Part shown: piece after piece, positions 52,754 through 63,014 of the stretch
Layout: each line of letters opens with the position of its first letter
Numbering within the stretch: the stretch's first letter is position 1
Assembly (NCBI GenBank): GCA_902602765.1
Contig: CACKSH010000001.1
Coordinates: 1-64,000, forward strand
Direction of reading: 5' to 3'
DNA: 64,000 nt
DNA from: Paracoccaceae bacterium
Lineage (GTDB): Bacteria; Pseudomonadota; Alphaproteobacteria; Rhodobacterales; Rhodobacteraceae
Notes under the pieces: generated by a model
Told to the model about the DNA's origin: nothing
Databases searched by the model: none
The model's input: only the letters and a program-made list of their open reading frames with translations
Program-made: the position numbers and the translations under genes

Positions 52754-55549
52754 ATGCGACAATTAAAAAATATTTCAAACAGTCCTTTTACTTCAGATGC
52801 GGCTATAATTCTTGAAATCAGGTCTTTATTTCCCAATTTCGATGAACCTTTGCAGAAACTGATCGCTGGTATGGCTGGATGCAGTCCCTTCCTTCACGAC
52901 TTAGTCAAAAAAGAAGTGAACTGGATCAAAAAAGCTCTGAAATCAGAGTCAAGTCCCGAAGAAACAATAACTAAGGAAGTATTACAAAGCTCTAATATAT
53001 CTAAGAGCTTAAGGGTTGCAAAAGCTCGAATTTCGCTTTGGACAGCGCTACAGGATTTATCAGGAAACTGGCAATTGGAAGAAGTAAGCAAATGCCTTTC
53101 AGAATTTGCAGATTTTAGCGTAAAGATAGCATTAAAGTACTCTATTGAATCGCTTATTGAAGATGGCAAGCTTTCACAGTTGAAAAATAATTCTGACGCC
53201 GATCAGCTAGGTATTTTTATCCTTTCAATGGGAAAGTTAGGAGCGTGGGAGCTAAATTATTCGTCTGATATCGACCTTGTATGCTTTTTTGATGACGAAA
53301 AATTAATTGAAAATGAGTTTTTTGAAACTAAAAAAGCTGCAGTTGCTGTTATAAAAAGGATGACTAAAGTTCTGTCCGAGGTAACAGAAAATGGATATGT
53401 TTTCCGTACTGACCTCCGCTTGAGACCAGATCCATCTGTAAATCCTATATGCCTTGGATTTGAAGCTGCAGAAAGGTATTATGAAGCTTTGGGTCGTACC
53501 TGGGAGCGAGCTGCATACATAAAAGCGAGGTACTGTGCAGGTTCTGAAAAGCTTGCAGTTAAATTTCTTTCTACATTATATCCGTTTATTTGGCGAAAAT
53601 ATCTGGATTTTGCTGCAATAGAGGAAGCACACAGCATACGTGTAAGATACCAAAAAAAAGCTGAATCTAAAAGTATTTCAAATATTCTTGGTCACGACGT
53701 TAAACTAGGTTTAGGGGGAATCCGTGACATTGAATTTTTTACACAAACACGCCAGTTGATCGTAGGCGGTAGAGATCCTGATTTACAATTTTCTGGAACT
53801 CTAGTTGCTTTAGCTAAACTGGCTGAAAAAGGCTGGGTTTCAGCAAGTACAGCCAGTAAGTTATCTGATCATTACAGGTTCCTTCGCAAGGTTGAACATT
53901 TATTGCAAATGGTCAATGATGCCCAAACTCATGTATTGCCTCAAACTGATAGTGGATTAATGCGGTTGGCTAACTTCATGAGTTTAGATCTTGCTGTTTT
54001 CAAACAAAAAATTCTAGCTTCCCTAAAATCTGTTCATGAACTTACAGAGTCATTTTTCAATCCTGAAAAAGAACTTTTATCTGAAGCAGTTTTTTATCAA
54101 GATAATAAAAATAGACGCGAACTTGTAAGCAGGTGGCCATCCTATCCCGCGCTCAGGACCGCGCGCGCAGAAGCATTGTTTTCTAAAATACAACCAATTA
54201 TTTTGGAAAAATTATCAAATGCAGTGGATGCTGATCGCGCTCTTGTGTCTTTTGATAAATTTTTATCATTACTCCCAGCTGGAGTACAATTATTTTCATT
54301 ATTTCATACAAATAGACAACTTATAGACCTATTTATTGACATTATCTCTTCATCGGATGCCTTATCTGAATATTTATCTGGTAATGTTCAAGTTTTAGAT
54401 GCTGTAATAGAAGGGACGTTTTGGAGCGAGTGGCCAGGAATAATTGCTCTCCGAGAAGATCTGGCAAAAACTCTTGCCAGAGAAACGGATTACGAGAGCC
54501 AATTGAATGCTTCCCGCCGCTGGAGTCGAGAATGGCATTTTAGAATTGGCGTGCACTTACTGAGGGGGGTTATCACTCCGGAGATGGCAGGGTTTCAATA
54601 TGGTGAATTAGCCTTAGCCACACTTAAAGAGCTTTGGTCTTTGGTTGGTTCGCAGTTTTCTAAAAAGTATGGTTTACCGCCCGGGCGGGGAGCTGTGTTA
54701 ATTGGTTTAGGATCCTTAGGGACAAAACGGCTACACTCTAAATCAGATCTTGATTTGATATTGATTTATGACCCAGCTGGAATAGAAATGTCTGTTGGAG
54801 AAAAAGAAATTAATTCAAGAACTTATTATGCGAGGCTAACAAAGTCTATGGTGGCTGCGATTACTGCTCCTATGACTGAAATGAGTTTATTTCAGGTTGA
54901 TATGCGATTGAGACCGTCTGGAAATCAAGGTCCAGTAGCCACTTCGTGGGAATCATTTAAGCATTATCAAACCTCAGAGGCCTGGGTTTGGGAGCATCTT
55001 GCGCTGGTAAATGCAACTATAATTACTGGGCCTGAAGATCTTAAAGCAGATGTTTCTGAGTTTTGTAAAAGTTTAAAAACATTACGGCCAGATGAAAAAG
55101 TTATGTCGGGCCTATCAATTATGAGGAAAAGGCTGCTGGCTGCACGATCGATGGATGAAAAGTGGAGCTTGAAGTTGGGGCAGGGCAAACTGCAAGACAT
55201 TGAGCTAGTTTCTCAAATGGGCATACTCTTGAGTAATGAGGATATTTCTGGTGTTCATAGTGGCCTAATGAATTTGAATAAATTGAAGAAGATTTGTGCC
55301 GAAGATCTTAATTATCTCATTAATACATATGAGTTGTTACTGAGTGTGCAAATTTTATCAAAGTTGTTACTCAAGGAAGATATAAAAGATCGCGAGCTAG
55401 GAGCTAATGGGAAGGATCTTTTTTTTAAACATACAGATACGTCTAGCATTCCTTTGCTGATTGAAAAAATAGCAGAAATGACTTCCAAATCTGCAACCAT
55501 AATATCTAATATCTTACCCAATCCAAAAGAGGTTTATGATGAAAGGTGA
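52754..55549 (+). CDS. glnE: Bifunctional [glutamate--ammonia ligase] adenylyltransferase/deadenylase
   Basis: 'LGKLGAWELNYSSDIDLVCFFDDE', 'GRTWERAAYIKARYCAG', 'KLGLGGIRDIEFFTQTRQLIVGGRDPDL', 'IGLGSLGTKRLHSKSDLDLILIYD'. Confidence 0.96.
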   Translation: MRQLKNISNSPFTSDAAIILEIRSLFPNFDEPLQKLIAGMAGCSPFLHDLVKKEVNWIKKALKSESSPEETITKEVLQSSNISKSLRVAKARISLWTALQDLSGNWQLEEVSKCLSEFADFSVKIALKYSIESLIEDGKLSQLKNNSDADQLGIFILSMGKLGAWELNYSSDIDLVCFFDDEKLIENEFFETKKAAVAVIKRMTKVLSEVTENGYVFRTDLRLRPDPSVNPICLGFEAAERYYEALGRTWERAAYIKARYCAGSEKLAVKFLSTLYPFIWRKYLDFAAIEEAHSIRVRYQKKAESKSISNILGHDVKLGLGGIRDIEFFTQTRQLIVGGRDPDLQFSGTLVALAKLAEKGWVSASTASKLSDHYRFLRKVEHLLQMVNDAQTHVLPQTDSGLMRLANFMSLDLAVFKQKILASLKSVHELTESFFNPEKELLSEAVFYQDNKNRRELVSRWPSYPALRTARAEALFSKIQPIILEKLSNAVDADRALVSFDKFLSLLPAGVQLFSLFHTNRQLIDLFIDIISSSDALSEYLSGNVQVLDAVIEGTFWSEWPGIIALREDLAKTLARETDYESQLNASRRWSREWHFRIGVHLLRGVITPEMAGFQYGELALATLKELWSLVGSQFSKKYGLPPGRGAVLIGLGSLGTKRLHSKSDLDLILIYDPAGIEMSVGEKEINSRTYYARLTKSMVAAITAPMTEMSLFQVDMRLRPSGNQGPVATSWESFKHYQTSEAWVWEHLALVNATIITGPEDLKADVSEFCKSLKTLRPDEKVMSGLSIMRKRLLAARSMDEKWSLKLGQGKLQDIELVSQMGILLSNEDISGVHSGLMNLNKLKKICAEDLNYLINTYELLLSVQILSKLLLKEDIKDRELGANGKDLFFKHTDTSSIPLLIEKIAEMTSKSATIISNILPNPKEVYDER

Positions 55550-55805
55550 TTACAATGATCCTAAGGCACTGATCAGAGAAAGCTTTAATATTGAGGGTAT
55601 TAATATAGAAGAATGTAGATCAATTTTTCTAGATTGGGCCTTAAGTTTGCCCAATGATGTTGATGCAAAGAAAATTATACCTTTGCTGATAGAGAAATAT
55701 AATGACAAAAAAGAACATCCAATGTTGCTTACTTTGAGAGAAGGTTTGATAACTAAAGTAAGCCCTACAAGGCGTGGCGGCAGGAGAGGCCGTCTGACGA
55801 ATTGA
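55536..55805 (+). CDS. Conserved small hypothetical protein downstream of glnE
   Basis: 89 aa, overlaps the glnE 3' end; 'CRSIFLDWALSLPNDVDAKKIIPLLIEKYNDKKEHPMLLTLREGL...RRGGRRGR'. Confidence 0.75.
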   Translation: MMKGDYNDPKALIRESFNIEGINIEECRSIFLDWALSLPNDVDAKKIIPLLIEKYNDKKEHPMLLTLREGLITKVSPTRRGGRRGRLTN

Positions 55806-55811
55806 ATAAGG

Positions 55812-57299
55812 TTATCGTTCTAGTTCGTTTTGCCAAGCCTTTGCAATGTTTCCAAATCTAGTAAATTGACCTTCAAAACTGAGTTCAATTGTTCCTATTG
55901 GGCCGTGTCTCTGCTTTCCAATAATAAGTTCTGCCCGTCCATGAAGATGCTCCATTTCAGACTGCCATTTTGCCATGCTCTCAAGGTCTTGATCACTCGG
56001 TTTTTCACGTTCTTTGTAATATTCTTCTCTGAAAACAAACATTACAACATCGGCGTCTTGTTCAATTGAACCCGATTCTCTTAAGTCAGATAATTGAGGC
56101 CTTTTATCATCTCTAGACTCTACCTGTCTGCTAAGTTGAGATAAAGCAATGACTGGTATGTTTAGCTCTTTCGCGATTGCTTTCATACCCTGAGTTATTT
56201 CAGAAACCTCATTAACTCTACTATCTTTTGATGAGGCTGGCCTCACAAGTTGAAGATAATCCACTATCATTACGTCTAAACCATGTTTTCTCTTCAGACG
56301 GCGCGCTCTCGCTGCTAATTGAGAAATAGGTAATGCAGGCGTGTCGTCTATAAACAAAGGACAACTTTCTAAATTTTTGGCTGCATCTACAAAGCGTCGG
56401 AATTCTTTCTCTGTCATATCGCCTCGACGAATGTTTTCAGATGGAATTTCTGCTGCCTCCGATAAAATTCGTGCCGCAAGTTGCTCAGCACTCATTTCTA
56501 GAGAAAAAAAGCCTATCACACCTCCATTTATAGAGCCTTCAGTCCCATCTTTCATTAATCCTTTTTTGTAACTTTTAGCCACATTGTATGCTATGTTTGT
56601 TGCTAATGATGTTTTCCCCATAGAAGGTCTTCCTGCCAGAATTAATAAATCAGAATTGTGAAGACCTCCCAGTTTCTTATCTAAGTCTATGAAACCTGTT
56701 GAAATTCCTGCAAGCCCACCGTCACGCTGAAATGCAGCATTAGCTATATCGACTGCCTCGGTCACGGCTTTTAAAAAGGACTTAAAGCCACTGTCCGTTT
56801 TTCCAGCCTCTCCCAATTGGTACAGTGCTTGTTCTGCATCAACAATTTGTTCTTTTGGCTCCTGATCAATTTCCATTTTCTGCGCACGTTCTGAGATATC
56901 CTTTCCAAGAAGAATCAGCTGGCGTCGTATAGCCAGGTCGTAAATCAATTGTGCATAATCTTGAACAGCAAAGCCCGCAACGGCTGAAGCTGCTAGTTTA
57001 GCTAAATAGTTTGCACCTCCGAGTTCATTTAAGCCTGGATCATCCTTCAAAAAGGTAGTCAACGTAACAGGGGATGCTATACTATTTTTTTTAATCCTGC
57101 CGGATGCCACCTCGTAAATATGAGCATGAACTGGGTCAAAAAAATGTTCAGAACTAATTAAAGAATCTGCTCTATCAAACACATCATTGTTGCTTAAGAT
57201 AGCGCCCAAAAGTTGTTGTTCTGCTTCAATGGAGTGTGGCATTGTCTCTGGAGAATGGATCTCTGCTCCAGTAGGATTAATTGCGGCTACCGTGTTCAT
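55812..57299 (-). CDS. dnaB: Replicative DNA helicase DnaB
   Basis: 'PHSIEAEQQLLGAILSN', 'DLLILAGRPSMGKTSLATNIAYN', 'VIALSQLSRQVESRDDKRPQLSDLRESGSIEQDADVVMF'. Confidence 0.97.
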   Translation of the reverse strand: MNTVAAINPTGAEIHSPETMPHSIEAEQQLLGAILSNNDVFDRADSLISSEHFFDPVHAHIYEVASGRIKKNSIASPVTLTTFLKDDPGLNELGGANYLAKLAASAVAGFAVQDYAQLIYDLAIRRQLILLGKDISERAQKMEIDQEPKEQIVDAEQALYQLGEAGKTDSGFKSFLKAVTEAVDIANAAFQRDGGLAGISTGFIDLDKKLGGLHNSDLLILAGRPSMGKTSLATNIAYNVAKSYKKGLMKDGTEGSINGGVIGFFSLEMSAEQLAARILSEAAEIPSENIRRGDMTEKEFRRFVDAAKNLESCPLFIDDTPALPISQLAARARRLKRKHGLDVMIVDYLQLVRPASSKDSRVNEVSEITQGMKAIAKELNIPVIALSQLSRQVESRDDKRPQLSDLRESGSIEQDADVVMFVFREEYYKEREKPSDQDLESMAKWQSEMEHLHGRAELIIGKQRHGPIGTIELSFEGQFTRFGNIAKAWQNELER

Positions 57300-57431
57300 T
57301 AAGCGCTCTCTGATTTATTTAGTGGATAAATACACTAATGATTAGAAGTGAGCAAATTGTATAATTCTGTGGATATATTGTGAATAATTTACAGACTTGA
57401 TATCAATCTTTTTCAGATAATTTTTTATCAA

Positions 57432-58106
57432 CTAAAGACGCTTGTTCTGCCATTCGCGTGGAGAATTCAAAAATTTTTCAACTTCATTAATTGTATTTGA
57501 AGAGAACGATTTTTGTAGCTTTGCTTCTTCTAAGATGTCCCACCAAGAACATAAAAAATGAAGCGTTATATTATTTTCTTCTAATATACTCTCTGCTTCT
57601 GGAAATATATCATAGTAAAAAATTACTGCTGTATGGGTGCAACTAGCACCAGTTTCTCTTATTGCCTCAACGAACGATACCTTAGAGCCTCCATCGGTCG
57701 CCAGATCCTCAACCAGAAGGACAGTCTGATTGGAACTAATTACTCCTTCTATACGAGCATTTTTACCGTAGCCCTTAGGTTTTTTCCTAACATAGGTCAT
57801 TGGGAGGCCCATTCTTTCTGCAACTAACGCAGCAAAAGGTATGCCTGCAGTTTCCCCACCAGCAACGTTATCTATTTTTTCCATACCCACGTCTCGTAGA
57901 ATTTTGATTGTCAAAAAATCCATTAGTGTAGATCTAATTCTTGCAAACGATATAAGCTTCCGACAATCAACATAAGTGGGACTGGGCAACCCGGAAGCCA
58001 GTTTATAGGGTGTATCCGAATTGAATGCTATTGCGCCTACTTCAATTAACATACGCGCAGATAGCTTAGCTATTTCATTATCTGGTAAATAGGATGATGG
58101 TATCAT
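57432..58106 (-). CDS. pyrE: Orotate phosphoribosyltransferase
   Basis: '[24 protein letters not shown]', '[41 protein letters not shown]', '[14 protein letters not shown]'. Confidence 0.96.
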   Translation of the reverse strand: MIPSSYLPDNEIAKLSARMLIEVGAIAFNSDTPYKLASGLPSPTYVDCRKLISFARIRSTLMDFLTIKILRDVGMEKIDNVAGGETAGIPFAALVAERMGLPMTYVRKKPKGYGKNARIEGVISSNQTVLLVEDLATDGGSKVSFVEAIRETGASCTHTAVIFYYDIFPEAESILEENNITLHFLCSWWDILEEAKLQKSFSSNTINEVEKFLNSPREWQNKRL

Positions 58107-58122
58107 TTGTTAACCTATAAAA

Positions 58123-59169
58123 TTATATTGATTTAACCGACCAAGATACTGGAAATCCTGGATCAAACACGGTGATTTCACCCTCTGGAGTAAATACTTT
58201 ATTTGGAAATTCAATTGGATCCTTTTCTTTTATCAACTTTAAACGTTCACTATTTAAGGGTAAGTTATAAAAATTTGCACCATTAATGCTTGTAAAATTT
58301 TCTAGTTTCTCAAGTGACCCTTCTTGCTCAAACAAATGAGCTAAAATAGGTATTGTATTTAGCGCGGTAAAACACCCCGCACATCCACATGCACTTTCTT
58401 TTTGTGTATCAAAATGTGGGGCACTATCCGTGCCCAAAAAGAACGATGAATTACCAGATGTAGCTGCGTTCAATAATGCTATACGATGATTTTCTCTTTT
58501 TGCTACTGGTAAGCAGTAATAGTGAGGTTTTATGCTGCCTGCTAAGATAAAATTGCGATTTATTACGAGATGATGAGTTGTGATTGTTGCTGCGATGTTT
58601 TTTCTAGAAGTTTTAACATAATTCACTGCCTCTTGCGTAGTAATGTGTTCCAAAACAATTTTTAGGTTTGGGAAAGTTTTTATAATTGGATCTAGTACTT
58701 TATCAATAAATACATATTCTCGGTCAAAGATATCGACTTGTGGGTCCACAACCTCGCCGTGAACACATAATGGGCATCCAATTTCCTCCATTTTTTCAAA
58801 AACTTTATAAAGCTTCTTAAAGTTATGCACCCCATCTGAAGAATTGGTTGTAGCCCCCGCTGGATATAATTTTACAGCCGAAATTAAGTTTCTGCTAAAA
58901 CCCTCTGCTATATCCATACGGTCGGTAGATTCCGTCAGGTAAATAGTCATCAAGGGTTTGAAGCTATGATCATCAGGGCAAGCAGCAGATATACGATTTT
59001 TATACATGATCGCTTCTTTAACACTTGTAATTGGTGGAGTGAGATTTGGCATAACAATAGCTCGACCAAAAGTTTTTGAAGTATATGGAAGTACAGCCTT
59101 TAAAATTGTTCCATCTCTTAAATGCAAATGCCAATCATCTGGCCTTACTATTTCCAACTCTCTTATCAT
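58123..59169 (-). CDS. pyrC: Dihydroorotase
   Basis: 'IVRPDDWHLHLRDGTIL', 'AVKLYPAGATTNSSDGV', 'LCVHGEVVD', 'LGTDSAPHFDTQKESACGCAGCF'. Confidence 0.97.
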   Translation of the reverse strand: MIRELEIVRPDDWHLHLRDGTILKAVLPYTSKTFGRAIVMPNLTPPITSVKEAIMYKNRISAACPDDHSFKPLMTIYLTESTDRMDIAEGFSRNLISAVKLYPAGATTNSSDGVHNFKKLYKVFEKMEEIGCPLCVHGEVVDPQVDIFDREYVFIDKVLDPIIKTFPNLKIVLEHITTQEAVNYVKTSRKNIAATITTHHLVINRNFILAGSIKPHYYCLPVAKRENHRIALLNAATSGNSSFFLGTDSAPHFDTQKESACGCAGCFTALNTIPILAHLFEQEGSLEKLENFTSINGANFYNLPLNSERLKLIKEKDPIEFPNKVFTPEGEITVFDPGFPVSWSVKSI

Positions 59170-59394
59170 ACTTGTCGGTTACACACTTTTGAGAATAATT
59201 TCTAGCTAAATTAAAGGGCTAAATTTTCACTAATACCGTTCAACCGAAGTATTGGATTTACTATCAAGCTTACAATATTGAACAATCATTTTTGAGAGTT
59301 TGTTTTAAATCATGTTTCCACCCAATCTTAAGTTTAAGCTGTACAGAGTAGAATATTATTCTATTTCATATGAAGAGGGATTAGGCATTAGTAC

Positions 59395-60363
59395 ATGAAA
59401 TCAAATTATTCGGCTGATAATATTCCAGAGGTTGCTTTGTCTTGGGCATCTGAAGGACAACCTGTAGTTCTAGCAACAGTTATTGAGACATGGGGTTCTG
59501 CTCCGCGTCGAGTAGGCGCTCAGATGGCAATAGGTCTAAATGGAAAAATGCAAGGTTCTGTGTCTGGCGGATGTATCGAAAGTGCAGTTGTGTCTGAAGC
59601 GCAGGAGGCAATTGAGACAAAAAGCATTAGATTGCTTGAGTATGGTGTAAGTAACAAAGACGCTTTTTCAGTTGGATTAGCTTGTGGAGGTAAAATCCGA
59701 GTGATGCTTGAGCCAGTTGGGCACACAATTTCACTTGAGACCTTGCAAAAACTTGTAGATTTTAGAAAAAATAAAATACCAGTTGCATGCGTTGTGAACA
59801 TTATTACTGGAGAAACAATACTTCAGACAGACGGGTATTCTGAGCGTGTCTCAGGATTTGAAGAAGAAAATAAAATTTTTGTGACTGTTCACAATTCGCC
59901 GATTAGAGTAGTGATCGTAGGGGCTGTTCACATAGCGCAAAACTTGGTCAAGCTTTCAAAAATAGCAAACTTTGATCCACTTGTTGTTGACCCTAGAAGT
60001 GGATTTGCGAGTTCAGAGCGCTTTAAATCGGAAACAATTATTGAAGAATGGCCGGACACTGCCCTTTCTAAGATATCCATTGATAGAAACACTGCGATTG
60101 TTCTGTTAACGCACGATCCAAAACTAGATGATCCAGCTTTAGAAATAGCTTTAAATAGTGATGCATTTTACATAGGAGCCTTGGGATCGAAAAAGACCCA
60201 CGCTGCAAGAATAGATAGAATGAAAGGGTTAGGTTTTGCTGTGGACTGCACAAACAGGATTAGTGGTCCTATCGGTCTTAATATAGGTGCTAGCAATCCT
60301 GCAGAAATTGCAATTTCAATACTTGCAGAGATAATCTCGAAACTACGCCAGGATAGACAATGA
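59395..60363 (+). CDS. XdhC family molybdenum cofactor insertion/maturation protein
   Basis: 'VVLATVIETWGSAPRRVGAQMAIGLNGKMQGSVSGGCIE', 'GLACGGKIRVMLEP', 'FYIGALGSKKTHAARI'. Confidence 0.92.
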   Translation: MKSNYSADNIPEVALSWASEGQPVVLATVIETWGSAPRRVGAQMAIGLNGKMQGSVSGGCIESAVVSEAQEAIETKSIRLLEYGVSNKDAFSVGLACGGKIRVMLEPVGHTISLETLQKLVDFRKNKIPVACVVNIITGETILQTDGYSERVSGFEEENKIFVTVHNSPIRVVIVGAVHIAQNLVKLSKIANFDPLVVDPRSGFASSERFKSETIIEEWPDTALSKISIDRNTAIVLLTHDPKLDDPALEIALNSDAFYIGALGSKKTHAARIDRMKGLGFAVDCTNRISGPIGLNIGASNPAEIAISILAEIISKLRQDRQ

Positions 60364-61364
60364 AATTTGGCATGGAGCGAACGGAACATGCTGCAGGAGG
60401 CATTCTAGCTCATTCATTAGTATGTGGAAAAGAGAGATTTAGAAAAGGAAAATTGTTAGATGAAAAAGATATCAGGAAGCTTATTAAATATGGATATGGC
60501 CAAATTGCCGTCGCTAGGCTTGAGGATCATGATACCGAGGAAAACCTCGCTGCTACAAGAGTTGCAGAAAATATCCATTTTATTGCAGAGCCAGAAAACT
60601 TTAAAAAAAGTATAGCTTTTACAGGGCGTGTAAACATCTTCGCATGTAGCACTGGTATTGTTGTTTTTGATGAAGAATATCTCATAAAAGCTAATTCGAT
60701 CGATAACATGATTACGATTGCGACTATTCCGAATTACTCACAAGTTTCAAAGGGTTCTATCGTAGCTACGATAAAGATTATAAGTTACGGGGTTATCACC
60801 CTCAACCTTGAGAAAGTTGCAAGTTTAGTAACTGGAACAATTAGGTTGAAGAAACCAAAGTATTCATCAGCTCATTTGATTACGACAAAAATTTCTAGAG
60901 AAACTTCCGAAAGGGCGTTAAGTGCGATTAAGAAAAGAACAGATGCTTTGGGTTTATCATTAAGCATCAACAAAGATATTCCACATGAAGTAGGTAATTT
61001 AAAAGAAGCACTTGGTGAAGCCACGAGCGATGTAATTCTTATTTTAACTGCTTCTGCAACATCTGATATTTCCGATGTTGCTCCCACGGCTGTTAAATCT
61101 CTTGGAGGTAATATTTTGAGATTTGGCATACCTGTGGATCCGGGAAATCTCCTTTTCTTAGGTTGGTTGTCTGAAAAACCATTAATTGGATTGCCAGGGT
61201 GTGCCAAGTCCCCTGCAATCAATGGTGCAGATTGGGTAATTTCAAGGGTTGTTTGCGGTCATATACCGAGTGAACGTGAATTTGCCTGTATGGGGGTAGG
61301 CGGTCTTCTCAAAGAAAATAGCTCACGCCCAATGCCACGATTGAAATCTGGGATGCAAAACTAG
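60360..61364 (+). CDS. Molybdopterin-binding (MoeA-like) protein
   Basis: 'AAGGILAHSLVCGKERFRKGKLLDEKDI', 'DVILILTASATSDISDVAPTAVKSLGG', 'PVDPGNLLFLGWLSEKPLIGLPGCAKSPAINGADWVI'; overlaps xdhC. Confidence 0.85.
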   Translation: MKFGMERTEHAAGGILAHSLVCGKERFRKGKLLDEKDIRKLIKYGYGQIAVARLEDHDTEENLAATRVAENIHFIAEPENFKKSIAFTGRVNIFACSTGIVVFDEEYLIKANSIDNMITIATIPNYSQVSKGSIVATIKIISYGVITLNLEKVASLVTGTIRLKKPKYSSAHLITTKISRETSERALSAIKKRTDALGLSLSINKDIPHEVGNLKEALGEATSDVILILTASATSDISDVAPTAVKSLGGNILRFGIPVDPGNLLFLGWLSEKPLIGLPGCAKSPAINGADWVISRVVCGHIPSEREFACMGVGGLLKENSSRPMPRLKSGMQN

Positions 61365-61377
61365 CTCAGGTTACATT

Positions 61378-61926
61378 TTATTTTGAGGAGGTCGGCCCAA
61401 TCATCATGGTCATTTGACGACCTTCCATTTTAGGGATGTTTTCTATTTTCCCATAATCTTCTATATCAGCTGCTACCCGCTCTAACAATTCTCTTCCTAA
61501 TTCTTGGTGAGCCATTTCTCTGCCACGAAAACGCATTGTAATCTTTACTTTATCACCTTTTTCGAGAAACTTAGTTACGCTTCGCATTTTAACTTCATAG
61601 TCGTGAGTATCTGTTCCTGGTCTAAATTTTATCTCTTTAACTTCTATAATTTTTTGGTTCTTACGAGCTTCTGACTCACGTTTTTGTTGCTCATATTTAT
61701 ATTTGCCGTAGTCCATAATCTTACAGACTGGCGGACTCGCATTAGGTGAAATCTCGACTAAATCTAGCCCGGCTTCTTCCGATAGTTCTAGAGCTTTTTC
61801 AGGGCTGACTAACCCCACATTGTCTCCATCACTCCCAATCAGTCTAACTTCTGAGCATATTATATTTTCGTTTACTCTCGGACCTGTATCGCGAGAGGGT
61901 GGGGCACTGTGTGGTCTTCGAACTAT
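61378..61926 (-). CDS. infC: Translation initiation factor IF-3, extended to a putative ATA start at 61926-61924 (ORF track starts internally at GTG 61818)
   Basis: Upstream in-frame sequence (I/M)[35 protein letters not shown] is the conserved IF-3 N-domain. SD AAGGA lies 8 nt before the ATA. Body: '[33 protein letters not shown]', '[17 protein letters not shown]'-type. Confidence 0.93.
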   Translation of the reverse strand: MVRRPHSAPPSRDTGPRVNENIICSEVRLIGSDGDNVGLVSPEKALELSEEAGLDLVEISPNASPPVCKIMDYGKYKYEQQKRESEARKNQKIIEVKEIKFRPGTDTHDYEVKMRSVTKFLEKGDKVKITMRFRGREMAHQELGRELLERVAADIEDYGKIENIPKMEGRQMTMMIGPTSSK

Positions 61927-62187
61927 TGATTTCTTCCTTATATGATGCTCATGTTTAGGTAGAAATAGCGACGTGTGTCTAAGGTTTCAAGAGTTCATTC
62001 CAGAACAAGTCAAACATTCTTAATAATTGTGCTTAATTTGTATGAATTGGTTTTGTATTCCTTTGAAACTGGTTCGCATGTTTGAGTGCAGAGTCAAATT
62101 TATCACACTTCTTGTTGATCGATATAATAGTTTTTGGATAAGCCTTAACAATTTGTTATATTTAAGGAAAAAATTTGAGGCAGTATA

Positions 62188-62316
62188 ATGTATCCGAACT
62201 TGGCAGAGAATGGCGTTTTATTTGTGCGCCACACGAGAAATAAACGAAAAACAAGAATTGGACGATTATTTGAAAATTTTTTGTGTGCCCTCAAGGATTT
62301 AATGTCGGCACGCTGA
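62188..62316 (+). CDS. Putative small basic protein (42 aa), not in ORF track
   Basis: ATG with GAGG 7 nt upstream: MYPNLAENGVLFVRHTRNKRKTRIGRLFENFLCALKDLMSAR. Only short-ORF and SD evidence. Confidence 0.35.
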   Translation: MYPNLAENGVLFVRHTRNKRKTRIGRLFENFLCALKDLMSAR

Positions 62317-62347
62317 ATTATTTATCGACTAGCTCAACATGTGTAAG

Positions 62348-62911
62348 CTAAATTTTCCATTTAATTGAGCAGCCCATGGATGGGGTTTGCGTAATTGGAC
62401 CTTTGCCACTGGTGGCAATTTCCATCATTGCCCCAAAAAGCTCTCGTCGCAACTCCTTCGAGTTTTCTTTTTTATTACTCAGGCGTCCTCGGTACTGTAG
62501 ACTTAATTCAGAATTAAATCCAAAAAAGTCAGGTGTGCAGGCCGCATTGTAAGCCTTTGCCACTTCTTGAGTTTCGTCATACAAGTATGGAAATGGAAAA
62601 TTTTTATCCTTGGAAAGCTGCTTCATGTTTTCAAAGCTATCCTCAGGATGAGTTGAGACATCATTTGAGGAAATGGCTATTACCTCAATTTCATTTTTAA
62701 TTAGTTCATTAGCCTCAAAGATAATTTCATCAAGCGTGCTAACCACGTAGGGACAGTGATTACATATAAACATAACCAGGGTACCTTTGCGACCACGTGC
62801 CCTGTTAAGCTCGATTATTCCGTTATCAGTTGATGGAAGAGAAAAATTTTTTGCTTGCCAACCAAATTCACAGATTGGAGTATTTACTGCTGGCATTAGT
62901 ACATCCTTCAA
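62348..62911 (-). CDS. Thioredoxin-like/AhpC-TSA family redoxin
   Basis: 'GRKGTLVMFICNHCPYVVSTLDEI', 'AISSNDVSTHPEDSFENM', 'AKAYNAACTPDFFGFNSE'. Confidence 0.9.
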   Translation of the reverse strand: MKDVLMPAVNTPICEFGWQAKNFSLPSTDNGIIELNRARGRKGTLVMFICNHCPYVVSTLDEIIFEANELIKNEIEVIAISSNDVSTHPEDSFENMKQLSKDKNFPFPYLYDETQEVAKAYNAACTPDFFGFNSELSLQYRGRLSNKKENSKELRRELFGAMMEIATSGKGPITQTPSMGCSIKWKI

Positions 62912-63014
62912 TGAAAGTTATTTACCAATATTCTAGTTTATTGTAGCTTATCTGTATATTACTTTGGTCGATTTCTCAAATCGTCTATTCATATTTTCGG
63001 AGAGGATCTAGTAA

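Noticed and set aside
61990-62007. GTTCATTCCAGAAC inverted repeat upstream of infC considered as a second LexA box
   Set aside because: The alphaproteobacterial LexA operator is a direct repeat GTTC-N7-GTTC; this is an inverted repeat with different spacing.
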